Positions 1 to 46,527 are shown, counted from the stretch's first letter. The stretch: DNA of 64,000 nucleotides from Scylla paramamosain (GCF_035594125.1 NC_087168.1:15028650-15092649); one strand, 5' to 3'. A program made the numbers and translations. The notes: generated from the letters alone by a model not told the origin.

Positions 1-74
1 TCATAACTGAAGTAAATACCATTGGAAACACATGCGATATAACCTACATAAGTTGGGATAACAGGCCCTTAGCC

Positions 75-140
75 TTTGATAATATGGAAATTTAAATTTT
101 CTCTCGTTTGATAATATGGAAATTTAGATTTACGAGAGAA
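75..140. repeat. Short direct repeat (~32-bp period) with small inverted repeat
   Basis: TTTGATAATATGGAAATTTA occurs at 75 and again at 107. TTCTCTCGT and ACGAGAGAA flank the second unit as an inverted pair. Confidence 0.6.
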
Positions 141-1767
141 ACTTCACCATAAAACCTTGGAAACTTTTCCTGCAGGCTTAGGGTCTTATGGAGGTTTTAA
201 TGCATTTATGATCAGAATATACTTGACTTTTAATCATGTATCTGTGTTATACTCTTACATTCAAAGTATTACACTGTGGCTCTTAAACAAAATTTGTTTA
301 TTGTTACTTTCTTCAGTCATTCATTTATATGCTCTGTGATGACTTGTAATCCCTCTATGTTACTGATTCCAACCATAAATATTTAACATGTTTATCATTA
401 AAATGAAACCTGCATGACCAGTATAACAATCACATTCTTCTTTCCTGCTCCTCTCCTACTATATATATTCATATAAGTAGTGAATACATTCATATTTAGA
501 GGTATGAATATATTTACTATGTCAAGGAAATGAATAGAAATGTGTGTGTGTGTGTTTTGAGAGAGAGAGAAGGGGGGGAGCCAATTTTTATACTAAGTTA
601 AATATATCTTGTTTCACTTGTTGCATGTACTTTTAGCTGTGAATATCAGTGATATATAAGAATTGCCAATTATCATAAGAAATATATAAAGACAAACATA
701 TCACAAATACATGATTGAAGTCATGTACCTTCTCATTATACATAGTTGTGTGTTTCTGGTGGTTTTTACTCCATTTATGAGAATCATTAATAAGTAAGTG
801 TTACACAAGTCATTGTAGGAAATGTAAGTAACTAAAAAGTACTATATTATTCAAAGTTGCAGTGCAATGTTTGATATGTCTTTTCTGAACATGAAACAGC
901 TCATGTTATCAAAGTGAGTGGGGCACATTTCACCCAGGGCTGTTGATGTAACTATAGATTAGCTTAGCCTACAATGACCATAAATCATACATGCCACAAT
1001 CATGCAAACTGGTTTAAGACATGTTTTCAGAAGTGCTGCTTGCACTTCATAATCCCATGGCTTTAGCATTGAAAATTTGTCTATAGCAGGCCAAATCCTC
1101 CTGTGAAGGTTAGTTGAGACAAGGCATCTTTTTGCCTATGTGCACATTCTATCATCTCCACTTCTAAGGCAAACAGGATAGATCCTCAGTGAAGACTGAG
1201 GCTTAGTTGCAGAGCATACCTTGGTTTCTCAGCATCACAAACTCCATTGTAAATGTACTTTTTCCAACACATGACCTGATCAGCTGATCAGGCCAGACAT
1301 GGAACAACATAATACCCCTATAGTTACATCTCCATCCATGATTTCACTGCTCCATCATACAACCAGTCTTCCTTCCTCTTGCATCTAACATCTCACCAGT
1401 TAGATGCCTCTCCTACTCTCTTGACATCCAAACAGTAGTAATAGTTCTTCCATTTAATCAGCTAATTCACTTCCAACACCAGTTCTCTCCGCTTCCTCAT
1501 TTCTCACTACTTTCATCATAATTTACTCCTCTCTTACTCCAATATCACAGATTTCAGCACTTTACAATCTAGTCACTATGGACTAGTCTTGAAAGAACTT
1601 GTTCCAGATTGAGTCTTGAATACATATAAGCTTATATGATACAGTTGCAGGGCAAAAACATCCCCCAGTGGTGAGCTAGATACTCTGTGTGAAATGAGTC
1701 CTCTTGGCTGTGAGCTGAGTGCATTAACTCACACACACTTATACAAGGGAACACAAAAAATGTATCA

Positions 1768-1871
<104 letters not shown>

Positions 1872-2140
1872 AGGTTGCACTTAAAAATCAACTGACAATA
1901 TGCAGACACCTGTTCAGATGTGAAAAGGCATTACAACTTCAGAACTGATTCAAAGGAAGCAATGCCATCATTCATCTTATTGGAGGTGAATAGTGATTTG
2001 TATAAGCATTTTACAGTCTTAGGTACTTATTTTAAAGAATTATTACTACTGTAAAATTCAGTCATTCATTATCATCATTTCACCATTGTTTTGAAAAGAA
2101 GATCGTGTCAATACCACGTCATCAGCTGTTATTTGACAAG

Positions 2141-2143
2141 ATT

Positions 2144-2210
<67 letters not shown>
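2141..2210. repeat. (ATT)n/(TTTA)n
   Basis: Interrupted trinucleotide tract ending in TTTA units. Confidence 0.9.
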
Positions 2211-2212
<2 letters not shown>

Positions 2213-3296
2213 CATTTTAATGTGCATTTGTTAACTAATTATTACCATCTCATATAGTGTTCAGTTCATAAAATATTGAGCATGTATCTTTTTAAGTTAT
2301 ATTTCAAGTTATATTTATATCACATCTGTAATAAATTTTAATCTATTTTATTGTGTAAAATTATTTGACTCATATGTATATAACAAATAAATATCATCAT
2401 AAATCTGATATTATATTGAATGTGGGTAAATATTTAAAATAAGTAAGGTTAACAACATGAACATGATAAACTTCACCCATGCAACATTTGCTGTGGCTGG
2501 AGTTAGAGGGATGATGTATGTACATAACCAAACTTAATTCCATGGTATTTGGCAATGTTGTCAACATAGAGAGTAGAGAAGTGTCAGGTGACCTCTATGG
2601 ATTAAGAAAGGCATTCTGTCTTAGCTGGATAAGGGAATGAAGAGGTGATGCTTGCTGCAGCATGAGGCAATGGTGTTGCTCAGCCTGCATGATTTTCATC
2701 TGGCTTTACAGGGATACAACACATGGTGAACATGTGGGAGGACAAGGTTGCCCAAACCCATCCTCAGTGTTTTGTGTATCTTGTGTTATTTGAACAGTAA
2801 CTGGAAATGGATGGTCATTGACTATAAAAGAGTTCATCTGTCCTTTGAATAGTATTATTTTTCATTGATTAGGGGTACCCATCACATTGTCAATGCTGAA
2901 ATCAGAAAGGGAATCAGTTTAATTGTCAACTGTTTCACCATGTGGCCAGCACTACTGGATTACATGGCATCATAAAGGAACCAAACTGAAGATGAACAGT
3001 AATATGAATGAAATTGCATTCAAAGACTCATACCCACTTGCCCATTAAGTGGGCAAGTGAGGTATAATTCTGGATTAAACATAGCCAAACTAAAAATGCA
3101 TCTGGATTATGAGAAGGCATAAAGTTGAAAGAAATAATAACTTGTAAAGTGGGAGTTATAATCATACAGTTGAATATCTATTGAACAATATTCTAATGAT
3201 GGAAAGAGGTTGCATCAAATTAAGGTGACACTGCTAAGTGCCTTATTCTAATCATATGATTTAAAAAATCTGTTCCTTTATCTTCCTTTACCATGC

Positions 3297-3300
<4 letters not shown>

Positions 3301-3380
<80 letters not shown>
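3301..3380. repeat. (AG)n microsatellite
   Basis: About 40 uninterrupted units. Confidence 0.95.
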
Positions 3381-3382
<2 letters not shown>

Positions 3383-4439
3383 TTGCCACTCAAGAATTTT
3401 GAGTATCACTTCTGATTGGCTTTTATTTTTCAATACTTGAAAATATTAACTTGACAACATGGCACTACTGTTTAACTGAAAAAAATACAAAATGAAACCT
3501 GAAACACTTTTTTCCTACTAGAACAGTGCCTCATAACTACAAGGACATTATTTATTATCATTAGCAGACCTTTTAAAAGGTTCCTGCACACCACTAGACA
3601 GTGTCAGTTATCTGGTAACATCCTAGATGGTCTATCTATCAGCAGTTGCTTAACCTTGTTGTCTACAGTGTAATATAATATATGGTGCTAATGTTATGTA
3701 CTTGCCGGCTACGATAAAGAAAGTATGTACATTGCAGAGTAAAATAATGTTTAAGAGAAGGAAAACTTATTCTGGCATTCATGTAGGTTATATTAATATT
3801 CAGTCATTAATTTGTTTGAAGTCAGTTTATAAGTGTGCATTGTGACAAAGATTACTTGAACTGCAGTTGAGGCAGCATATCTTTTTTTAGTTTAAAGTAA
3901 TTCTAATAAAACAAGGAAATTACATCAATAAAAATATATTTGAGAAATATGAATATTAATCAAATATGCAAGATGATGTAATATGAAATGTTGCTAAATT
4001 CACCTAAGCAGCCTGTCTTTGCCAATACAGTCAGATCAGTAATATAAGGTGCATTGTGAAAAATCAGTTAATCTGAAATCAGTGCTTTGTTCTTTGACCC
4101 TTGAAAATGAAAAGATACATGCCAGAAATATAGTAAAACTAGTCAAATGTATGTATATGAAATCTTAGTGGAAGTTCAGCAATGAAACTGTCTTTTGCAC
4201 AGTTATGACTTATGATGGAAATTCACTAGTATAATGTGAATGTATTTTGTGTAGCTGAAAACTCATAAACACTAAGGTTGCAAATGCAAATGTTAAAAAA
4301 ATAAAAATACTTATCAAAGCCAAGACTGTTGATTAAAGAGCAGAATAAAACATTTAAAAAACATTTAAAGTGGAAAATTAGTGTCTAAATGGCACTAGAA
4401 AATACATCTGCAGTATATGTAGCAAGGAGACCAGCTGAG

Positions 4440-4442
<3 letters not shown>

Positions 4443-4518
<76 letters not shown>
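4443..4518. repeat. (AT)n microsatellite
   Basis: About 37 uninterrupted units. Confidence 0.95.
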
Positions 4519-4521
<3 letters not shown>

Positions 4522-7500
4522 TTGGATAAGTGATGAAAAGAATACATTAGTATAATGTTTTCCAAAGGGCCATCCAACAAGTCAAGTACAGTAGGGTTTT
4601 GAATGATCAGAATTCATTGTATACATGAGCTTAAGCTATCTCAAATAACCCAGTGGGAAAAGCTAGTTTGGTTGATGGTCAAATTTTGGAATTATGTAAG
4701 TTAATAAATATTAGCATCTAATAATCTATCAACAGATACTGTTAAAAGAAGATTGTGCAAAACAGGATGTTTAACTCATTGTGAAAACATAAAGGAATAC
4801 TCCCAGTCCCTTCATTCTATCCCTTTTATAATGTGCAAGGAATACAGTGACAGTATCCTTATACTGCAGCATGAGTAAGCAGGCCATTCCTTATAGCATA
4901 GGGGGGGGGGGACATTGAATATTTAGGTATAATTATCTCCACTATAATATTGAGTGTTGTAATTGACAGTATGCAAGACAAAACTGAGCCTTATTTAATC
5001 TTTTCAATGAAATATGAAACATTTAACAGCACCAGAAGTAATGCATGAAATCTTTATAAACATCTACAAGAAAGAAGGGGATTAAAAAGAATAGATCTTG
5101 GGATTTCTACTCAATTTAAAGATTGGAGGTGGCTGTAGAACAAGTAAAGATATCTCAGTGAATAGTAATTAAGGAAAGATGTACTAAATAGCAATCAAAG
5201 GGTTAAACAGCTTGGCTTCAGTGCTGATCCACATGAAAAACCAACATAGCCCCATTCACTGATCCAATTTGTTGTCTAATATCATGATGCACGTAAAATT
5301 CTAAGTCTTTTGAGTGCTGATTTCTGGGATCCAGCATGTAAATGATGCTGTGGTATAGTTTATACCTCATAATTTTGTTTGTGTGTCTTGTTTTCATTGA
5401 ATTTAATTCCTCCTGGCCTGCAGTTCATAAAATAATATCACCTTGCTCTAGTGAATAATATTTGGTTGGATATTTTCTTTTGTAGCTAACAGTATTTGGG
5501 ATCCTACTGTACCTGGCAAGATTGTGAGCAGTAATATCTTTCATAAATCTTGGCATTTTAATATATTCTCCAGTTTGTTAATATGAATAGGGACTAGGGA
5601 CAAGAAATCTAGGAATCATAAAAAGTAGCTGTTTTTTGTTAGTTCAATGCCTGTGTTCTAGATGGGATTGAAATAATATTTTGGAAGTAATAACACATTT
5701 CCTATTCTGAGCATGAAATTGTTGAACTTGCCTTCCAAACAGGTTGTACAATATGTAATTTACTACTTTGAGACATATTAGTTTATATTACATGGAAGTA
5801 TGCCTTAATTACATGATATATGTTTTCATGTACAGAAGAGGTTCAAAGAATCTTAATTATTTTACAGGCTGTTATCCGAGGCAGAGGTATTCTAAGCTAT
5901 GGTGATCATGGCTAAAAGGTAAATTTTTCAACCAAGGCAGGTATTTGTAAGTGTTTTAAATTAAAAGTAGCTAGACAGTGTTTGTTATTCAGTATCATGT
6001 AAAGTTTAAAGATTTACTGTTAAATAAAAAAACTGAACTGTTTTTAGATAATATGTGTATCCACTTGAAACTGTAAATAGCTGCAGATCTGATTAAATAA
6101 ATTTGAATTCAGTTAAGTTTTCTATTCAATATGTACATCCTTTTATGCAGTACAATGAATAACCACACATCTGTGGGCTATATTGTGGGTTATAATATAA
6201 ATCAATGTGGAGAGGGGAAAAAACATGCTAAAACTTCCCTGTTGGCATAATAGGGGCTCAGCCTTTCAGACTTGTTTAAATTTAGACATGAAATATCACT
6301 AAAAACCCTTGGAAAAAACCCTCCTGCAGACTCAGAATCTTCAGGTTAAGAATTCCCCAAAGGGGATGGCTATGAAGAGATTGTGCCTGGCAGCAGCCAA
6401 CCACCTCAGAAGAGGAAGGCTATGAAACATTCTGGGATGATTGTGACCACAGCGATCCCTAATTATGATGAGGTTAAATTGGCAACAACTATAGTAAGAC
6501 CAACCCAGCAAGACCATACTTAGAGTGGCCTCTTTTCCCAAAACAAAACCAGGTAAGTCGCTTCCCAGGTGAAACGAGGTGGGTGATTCCTGTCAGGGTG
6601 AGGTCACTTGTGACTTGTTGTTCCCAATGAATTTGATGTTTTATTTTCATTATTATTTATTTTTTGTTAAGTAAATAATACATATCTACTTATATTTGTT
6701 CAAATTACCCTATAAATATTATTAAACACAACATACTTGCCCACCTTAAAACTGGTGCTATGGTGCGAGTTAATAAGAGTAAGTATTTATTTCTCCATCT
6801 TATTTCCAGTGCTTTTTTAGATGTATCACAGAAGTTACTTAGCACAGTTTTAAGAAAAGAGGCAGCACTGTACCCACACCCTGATCCCAACTTAGCTGCC
6901 AAATTGATCTGGTCTTACTATAGTGCTTCATGGTCTACTGAAATGTGACACCAAAGTTGTAGAATCACAGTTAGCAATTTTTCCACCATTTGTGAATGAC
7001 TACGGGTATCCACATCTAGTCTTATTATCAGCTGGATGTCATAGATTTCCCCACTGCCTACAAGAGGCCTCAGGTAACCTAAGGATTGTCAAGTGGAAAT
7101 CTCAAGAGGACACATAAATATCTCCAAGACGAGACAATACAAACATCCAAGACAATGCTGCAAAGGTGAGTGCCAGATGTCACTCATCCAAAAAATAAAA
7201 TAAATAGATAAATAAAGTGAATCAATAAATCAACAAAAATAAATAAAAGAACAAAAAATAAAATAAACAAATAAATAAATACAATAAAAGCCATTAAAGA
7301 GCAAAACAATGCCTAAACCAGTGAATCTTCAACAGTTGGAAAAAAATAAAAATAAAAAAAATCAGATGTGTTAGCTGGTTCATAGCCCAGCACATCCTTT
7401 GGTAGAAGATAGAGAAAGCATACAAAGATAGCATATGGTAAGGTAGAGGGCACCAACCCCTACTTCAGGAAGACACTAACCATCACTTTTTTGGTATCAG

Positions 7501-7946
7501 GTTTACAAAACCACACTATATATGTATGTACATAAATACATATATGTATGTATTATAAATAAATTAGAATGATAAAAGATTATAGTGACTAAGTACTCAC
7601 CCATAAACGCAGAGGATGTAGAATGATGATGATGTCTCCACTGCACCTTCACAATATAATTCTACTTGGAAAGATATCAACTGTACCTCAGGACAGGATA
7701 TGAGTAACACAAATAAATGGCATCTTCTATCCCAGTTATCCCCTCTGGAGAGTGCTTAGAAACAGGCATCAGATAAGAATATATAGATAGTCCCTACCTC
7801 CTGTTCAGAGTGAGAAAAGCTGTTATGAGGAGGATGATGGAATGAACAATTCATGACAAGTTACATGTGCCCTTATGCCTATCACATGATCCACCTAACA
7901 CTGACTAGAGGGCAAATTAGTATATTCATAAGACTTCATGATTAGT

Positions 7947-7952
7947 TTTATT
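7947..7952 (-). other. Possible AATAAA polyadenylation signal of KAT5
   Basis: The minus strand reads AATAAA about 115 bp beyond the KAT5 stop codon. It is the nearest hexamer in the right orientation, but the region is A/T-rich, so chance occurrence is possible. Confidence 0.4.
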
Positions 7953-8066
7953 GCTATGGAAATTTCTACAATCTTAAAATTATATATCACATGCAAATTA
8001 CCTGCCAAAAGACAAACGGTCCCCATGGGTTTATCACATTGAGCGTGCATTTACACAACTCGCCCA

Positions 8067-38679
<30,613 letters not shown>

Positions 38680-39351
38680 GATAACAACAACTCCGTACCA
38701 GCGCGGCGCGGCGGCAACTACCGGATTAGCCCGTCTCTGTTGTGGGACTGTTTGGCTTCTTTACCTAAATATTGTAAAACGTTGTGAAAAAAAATAATAG
38801 ATCTGTGAGAGAAAATACTAAATGTATTACTTACCACTAAGACATAAAAAAAAGTCAGGCCATTTCATATTACAATTCTTATTTTATTTATTTATTTATT
38901 TTTTTTTACATCAGCGCATAAGTATATAATCTGGTAGAGACAGAAAATGTGCAATAGGCATAAGTATTTTCAGAAATAAAAGAGAAAAGAGGAGGGAAAA
39001 CAAACAATACACATTACACCAATACACTTGGACAGAAGTTATTCTTCTTTCTTTTTCACACCTATCGAATAACTAAGGTACTAGTTAATAGTTAGGGAAT
39101 GGACAACACTTATTGTTGGATGCTATTATTTCAATCCTTGGAACTATAATATGACTATTGTGACACCTTATTCAAACAAAAACAGACCCACACGCATTAA
39201 ATGATTACTGAAGGTCTAAACAACCCAAACCCTTCCACTATCTTGGATATCTCCTCAAAATTATCCCGTAACCTTGCACTAAACTGACTTCAATAAGAAA
39301 CAATTACGAGTCAAATGGTTAATAAAACAGCCTTTTCTTGTACGGACTCAG

Positions 39352-39390
<39 letters not shown>

Positions 39391-39550
39391 TCACATAAAT
39401 GAACAGCCACGTTTCATAACTGGATTAAAAAAAAAAATAAATAAAAAATAGCCTATAATCAGCAAAAGGGAATTAACAGCTGCTATGATATACTCTCCAA
39501 GGTCATTAGATAAGACCGGCTGCTATTATAGTTGGTTACCAGATACGAGG
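38680..39550. promoter_or_regulatory. Head-to-head intergenic region between KAT5 and the GhrA-like gene
   Basis: About 870 bp separate the two divergent start codons, so both promoters probably lie here. Next to the KAT5 start (38699-38734) is a short GC-rich patch unlike the A/T-rich surroundings, consistent with a 5' UTR or core promoter. On the other side a (GA)n tract at 39356-39387 follows a TCAGTT, which resembles an arthropod initiator, about 200 bp before the dehydrogenase ATG. No TATA box is convincing. Promoter placement is inference from gene layout. Confidence 0.35.
39356..39387. repeat. (GA)n tract upstream of the dehydrogenase
   Basis: About 16 units within the divergent intergenic region. 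Confidence 0.9.
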
Positions 39551-42500
39551 ATGGCAGCCACGGGGAGAACAGTATACGTGCTCTCGGTAATCCCACGATT
39601 GGCTAAACTTGTTCAAGAGAAGCTTCCCGACGTGAATGTAATAGAAGTCCAGCACAAAGGTATCACATCACTGTTTTGCTATAGTGAGAAGTTGTCACCC
39701 TTTAATAACAGCTCAAGGTCCTCAGATATAACATGCACTGGTGGCACAGTTCTCCGAATTTCGCCATCTATTTTTTTTTTTTTTTTTTTTGTGTGTGGGG
39801 GGGGGGGTGAGAGGGTTGGAGGGCGGACCCTCTTAAATATTGAAGAACTCGAGATGACTGTCATCGCTAAAACTACCGATCCAATTTAACGGCATGAGTA
39901 ATCAAAATGATGAATTTAAACAATGAACCAATTGTTTAGGATGTGGAGGATGATGCTGCTTACCGAAATAAGACTGAAAAAAGATTAACATCTGACTTTA
40001 ACTTTGCAAAAGATAATTATTAAACTTTTTTTTATTGGATTTTTGTTTCCTTTGGCCAACGTCCCTCCTACATAAAAATAAATAAATTAATTAATTAATT
40101 AATTCATTCATTCATTCATTCATTAATTAAAATAAAATAAAAATGTAAAAAGGCACATTGGTTCTTCATTGTAAATCACTGACATAATTCTATAAATTTG
40201 ATTCTTGTTGGTTAGGTTTGAACATACTTGTCAAAAAATTAGGTCATGAGAATTTTATTTTGTAAGGACAATTATTTTCTTTAATTCTCTTGTGAACTTT
40301 GATCTGCTCTCATAATTTCTTTAATCCCCCCTCCCTCAGATTCCTAATTTTGGAGGGACCAGAAATCAAGAAAATTAATGAATTACTATAGAACTGGCAG
40401 ATTGACTGAAAAAAAAGACAAACCAAAGAATTTCATTCAACAGAAAAAGAAGTGTGCAATTATAAAAATTTGTTCCGCCACCTAATTATGAATCACATAT
40501 GCTTCATGAAGACCTGCAGCTGTTTCATCTTTATAGTATTAGAACTGCTACACCAGTAACAGACTTCATTATCAAAAGACCTTTCTTGTATTTTGGCATG
40601 TTAATAATTATGGCCCAAGTAAAATATCTCAGAACTGGCTCATTTTGCCTCAATCCCATCTCCTGCCCAACAAACATGGGGATCTGATAGGAAAATTACT
40701 TTATAGGGATTCCAGGTGGTGAAACCCTATAGCTGCTGCAACATTATATTTGATTTTTAAAAGCCCTTCACTGCTGCATGGTCATTTGTTCAATTTGCAA
40801 AGCACTTAGTCTTTGAAGGTCTACAGGAATGTTAAATAAAGGATTTCTGACAATTTTCAATGTGTCCATCATTCTTACCATATCAGAATAAACAGGTAAG
40901 AATACTGTATTTTGGTCTTCTGAAATACATTACTGCTGGAAAGTAAGTAATTACTAATTTTGGTACAGTAGCTGAGGGTGTTGTTACTATGGCCAGCCAA
41001 CTCCCACTAAAAAATGCCCATGATGCATCAACAGATCACACAAAATATCCTGGATGCATCTTTTCCAATCTAGATATAAATTTCTTGTCTGGTTTTATCT
41101 TTTACATTCTCATTTTCTTCCAGACTCCCATAGAAACAATCACATACCCATAAAAATTTAATTTTCTATTTGTTAAAGTTAGGGGCAGTTATCTAGAACA
41201 TGAACTTATCCTTATCCAGGTTAAAGCTACTGGATTGCTATGGAAGGAGAGAACAGACCCTCACTGACCATCTCACAAAGATCTTAGGTCACCAAATATA
41301 AATATTTATAATATTGCATGGCAAGTTCTTTTATAAGATTGAACCAACTTTGATGAAACTATTATAAGGTCTACACATACTCATATAACATGGAGGATAG
41401 TAAGTGCAGTGTGTCCACTTGGGAAAATACCGATGTCTGTATTATCTTTCATCAGGTACTGTTGAAGAAAAATATAATAAGAAAATTTATGATGAAGAAA
41501 TACTTGCCCTGCAAGATGCTGAGGTGCTGCTTGTGGACAACAACATCTTGGCTGAGGTATAAAAATCATATAATTTGCGATTTGTGTGTCACCCGTTGTC
41601 TTTTACATTCCTGCAAATGTAATACAACTCAAACCTGTAAGTAGTACCCATACCACATCCAGTGTGTACTCTCCAGTACAGCTCTTTCTTGATTATATTT
41701 CAAACATTCACTGCTGTCTTGTTTGATTTATTTTCAACTTCAGCCATAATATTGTGAAAACTTTAGACAGTGAGCTCTTGAAAACACTGATTGAGGAGAC
41801 ATCTCCTGGTTTCTTTATGCACATTTCAAGTTGTGGGTTGAAAGACAGAACATCGCCAAAAGTAGATTGAAGAATCTTGTGAAGTGACCTATTCAGTAAA
41901 ATTAAGGAATGTTGGTAATGCCATGTAAAAAATTGTTTTGTATTTTGCTTTCCATGCCTTATCATGCACAGCCTCAAATGTGCCATGGTTAACAAGGACG
42001 GAATACAACTTCTTATCTTTTCTAAGTACTCTTATCATTTTGATTTAAAAAATTTGATCCTCATGACTGTTTTCTTTCATACATCTTTCATTTTCGTCAT
42101 TATCATTCACCTTAATCACTTCCATCTCTCTCTGTCAAGATTCCCATAGACTTTCTGACATACTAAGAAGACGTTCTCCCTTATAACTATTACACTCATT
42201 ATATACTGAGGTACAATAACTGCTTTCCTCTACTCATCTGATACTTTTCCTTGCTTCTATGCCAGTTCACATACTATAGAAGTATCCAATCTAGTGCCAT
42301 TTAACCTACATATTTCAACATTTTTGCAATTATTTCATCTACATCTGTAGCTTTCTCCATTTGGGCCTAGTTATTGCCTTCTTTACCTCCTCCCTACCAA
42401 AATCTTTCTATATAAACATTCACTCTCCATCTGTTTCCAGATGGATTATGTGGTTATAAAAAATCAAGATGGTGACAATACATGTAATACATTCAGAATC

Positions 42501-45500
42501 TGTACAATTTCATGCATGATTATACTTTTCAGATTTCAGATAAACTACCTAAAGTAAAATGGGCACAGGGAACATGGGCAGGAGTGGAAGTATTTCTAAG
42601 GAATCCAGAGAAGGTAAGAGATTAAATGTTAAATTAAATGTTGATAATTTAGTTCTTATATGCTATTTTGCATAAAATATTATATTACTGTATTTATTTA
42701 AATGTGAGATACAGAATTTTTCAAAGTAACATCACGAAAAAAAAAAAAAAAAAAACTGAATACCATAAATGTAACTTATTACTGCAAATAGGATTTAAAA
42801 GAAATGTGTACACAGTACTGTACAATAAAATTAGAGCAATCTTTCAGCTCCCACCCTTTCCTGTGTCCCGCATGGCTAGTGACACCTTCAGTCAGCTGAT
42901 GGCGGAGTACACGGTGGGCTGGATTCTGATTCATGAACGTGGCTGGCTTGATTGCCAGCAGTATCAGGTAAGTCACTTCATGATGAAGAAAAACCTGTTT
43001 ATCTTGAATCTTACATAAGAGTGTATGTTTGTGATGCCTGCAGATTCATAACAAGGCACACATGCCACTGCACCAGGTGTTATGACAGTTTTATGGTTCT
43101 GCGTCATATGTCAAACATTATATTTACTTATCTTTGTAATGTGGTGAAAATCTCATTATCATTTTTTATTTGGTTTCCTTCACCTATTAATAGCACTAGT
43201 TTCACATGTTGTAAGTGTCAGTATTTGGCAGAGAATCTTTGTGACTACTTTGAAGTGCATCATGCATGGGCAAATTTGATGAGCACGAGGTTTTTACTTA
43301 TACATTGTGCAAACACATGATTTTCCATTGCTATTGTTTACTTCTTTTACTGATCAAGATAACTCAAATAAAAATTATGTATTTTACCAACAAAATCAGT
43401 ATTGTTGATGCCACAAAATAAATTGGAATATATGTAGTTACTATTAACCACATTATGTATACATTGATTAGAATATAGATAACGTTTTATACATTAATTC
43501 AGATAAAACAAACATGATTTATTTTAAACAATACATGTACTATTATTGCTGACACCATAAACTATCAATTAGGAATATAACTGTCATTTCCTATTTTAAG
43601 TATACATGGATCAGGTATAATTTTATATATTCAAATTTCAATGCACTAAGTAGCTTCTAAGCAAATGAAGAGCCAAATCCCTCAGTCTAATCTTCAAATC
43701 AAGTCATTCAACCAGTCATATCTTGTTACTCCAATTCAGCAACCTCTAGCTCTTTATGCAAAATGTGTACAGTTTCCTAAAATATATGTATAAAGCCATT
43801 TTTACTAAAAACATGTAATTACTCTGAAAATATTTCCTTACACAGCTGAAAAGTGAATGGCAACACACAGGTAAAATTGCATATTACCGTAGCCTGAAGG
43901 AAATGACAGTGGGTGTGTTAGGCATGGGCAACATCGGCAAGGAAGGTAAGATTAAGTACTTTTTGTACTTGTCATCTAAATTCTCTTGATAGCTATATGA
44001 GAGTGCCTGTTCTCTACTTCCTTAAGACATTTCCAGGTAATAGTTTCTTCTTTCAGAAATGTTTGACTTTGGAATCTTCCTATCTTATTTGATTTTTATT
44101 TTTCGTCTCTGTGGTAGAGGACATGGGAGGCAACATTTTTATTTGTAGATCTTGTAAAGTATAGGCTAGCTGTGGGGAAAGAGCTCAGTTGTAGGTCTGT
44201 CCAGTTACAGGTTCTTTCATTATTGTTCTTGTATCACTCCTTAATGATCATCACAGTGGATCAGCCTTCTGCATGTTGTCTTCTGCAGTCACACTCATTA
44301 GAAGCACATCTTTCACTGCATCTTCAAACTTCCTCTTAAGTCTTCCCCTTTCTTCTGTCAGGCAGATCCACCTTCAACATCCTTCTCCCATTATACAGCA
44401 CTCTTTCCCTATCCTTCTGACATGCACAGACCACCTCAGTTTCACCTCTTAGTTTTGCCATCAAACTTATGTACATCCATTGTGCCTCTGATGTATTAAT
44501 TCCTGATTTTGTTCTATCCCATTATTCCTAGAGAAAATCACAGGGTGTTCATTTTAGCTGCTACCAATTCTGCCTCTAGGATTTTTATCTCCATACCATA
44601 CAATATAGCCTCACTACATTTTTGTATATCTTCCCTTCCATTTTTGCAGAAACCTTCTTGTCACATCACTTCCATACCTTCCCCCTCCTGTCACATCCAC
44701 TTTGCACTCTCTTCTTAACCTCTCTACTGCAATCTCTAAGTTATGGGTTCTTTTGTACTTTACCAAAACCATTTTAGAGGTGTTTATAAAACCATCAAGA
44801 CAAAATATATGTCAGAGATGGTTATGTTCAACAAACAATAAAGTGTCATTATTAGTAGCATAACAATGTACTGCAGTGAGTGTTTTCAGTCTATACCTTT
44901 CAAAATTAAATTGCTCTTTCAATAATGTAAGCATTCATTCATGAATAATATACATCTAACATATTTGTTTTAGTTGCCAGGAGTTTAAAAACATTCCACT
45001 CTGAAGTCCACGCATTTACCCGCACCGTACCATCTCCTGAACGCATGTCAAACGATGTGGACAAATATTGGTACAGTATGATCTTTGTATTTTAGATTTG
45101 AACAGATAACATTGCATGGAATACAGTCAGAAATTATTAATTTTATGTATTAATATCCAACCACAGTAAATGTTAACCAAGTAAAAAGTGTGTGGTGGGG
45201 ATGTACTCTCTCCTCTCCCTGTAAGGTTCTAGGAGTGAAGATGAAAGTTAAATTAGTTTTGTTGAATGTTAGTGTGTGTACATATATCTTGGATGATTCC
45301 AGTAAGTTCTCACACTGTTCTTTATAAACAAAAAGTACACATTTTCTATGATCACTATTCATTTAGCAGCATTGTTGCATACAGATGCCTGTTTACTGTA
45401 ATGTTATTTTTTGTTTTAGTTTATGAAGCTTATTTTCATATTACAGCAGTGTTACAAAACAAAAAGTAGCACAATAAGGCAAAAGTGAGCTTTTCTGACA

Positions 45501-46430
45501 TCAGTTACACATTAGAATTATTCCTACTGGTTTTTCAGTACCAGTCACATTTCATGCTATTATGGTGCAGTAACTGCACAAGTTCATAATTCCGTCTTTG
45601 TTATTTGGTAATTACAAAAGAAAAATAAGTAAGATAATTCACACTACAAAGACAAATAAGATAATTCAAACGGTTTATACTTGCATTGCTATTGATGATG
45701 CATATTATGATAATAGGTGAGATATGTTATTTTGCAGGCACACTGGTGAGCTGCATGAGTTTCTGGGGCAATGTGACTATATTGTAAACATCATGCCATC
45801 TACACCAGACACCAGGGGAATGCTGGGTGGGAACACCCTCAAGCATGCCAAGTATATATTTTTAAAGTTTTTAAGACTGAAACTATCATGCAGATACCTC
45901 ATAGGGATCTCTCATATTAACACAAGGTTGATATTCTGAGGCTTATTATTTGCCTAAAATTTATATTTTGCATTGCTTATGTATAATATGTACTTATGTA
46001 TAATATGCATTCACAGAAAGGATGCAGTATTCATCAATATTGGAAGAGGTGATGTCATTAGTGAAGGAGATTTAATCACAGCTCTTGATGCTGGATACTT
46101 GTCAGCAGCCATACTAGATGTTTTTGAAGTAGAGCCATTGCCTAAAGAAAGTGGCCTCTGGAAGCACCCAAAGGTAGGTTAACATTGTAATACCCCATGC
46201 TGTTGTTGGAGATAGATGAATAAAGTATCTAATAAGTATAGTACTTGGGTGAATTTTCAGATCAACTAGAAACCAATAACACTCTTTCCCAGAGGACCAG
46301 TGCTCCAACTTTAGCAAAATTAAATATCTCACATCACCAGTTAAGTGTAAAACTTGATGCAGTATACACATCAGATGCTGAGTGATTTCCCAAGGCACTT
46401 GGTGATTTTCTGAGATCTAAAAAAAAAAAA

Positions 46431-46527
<97 letters not shown>

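Noticed and set aside
39485..39550. Upstream in-frame ATG that would lengthen the dehydrogenase by 22 residues
   Set aside because: The extension does not resemble the family or a clear targeting peptide, and the 39551 ATG has better context.
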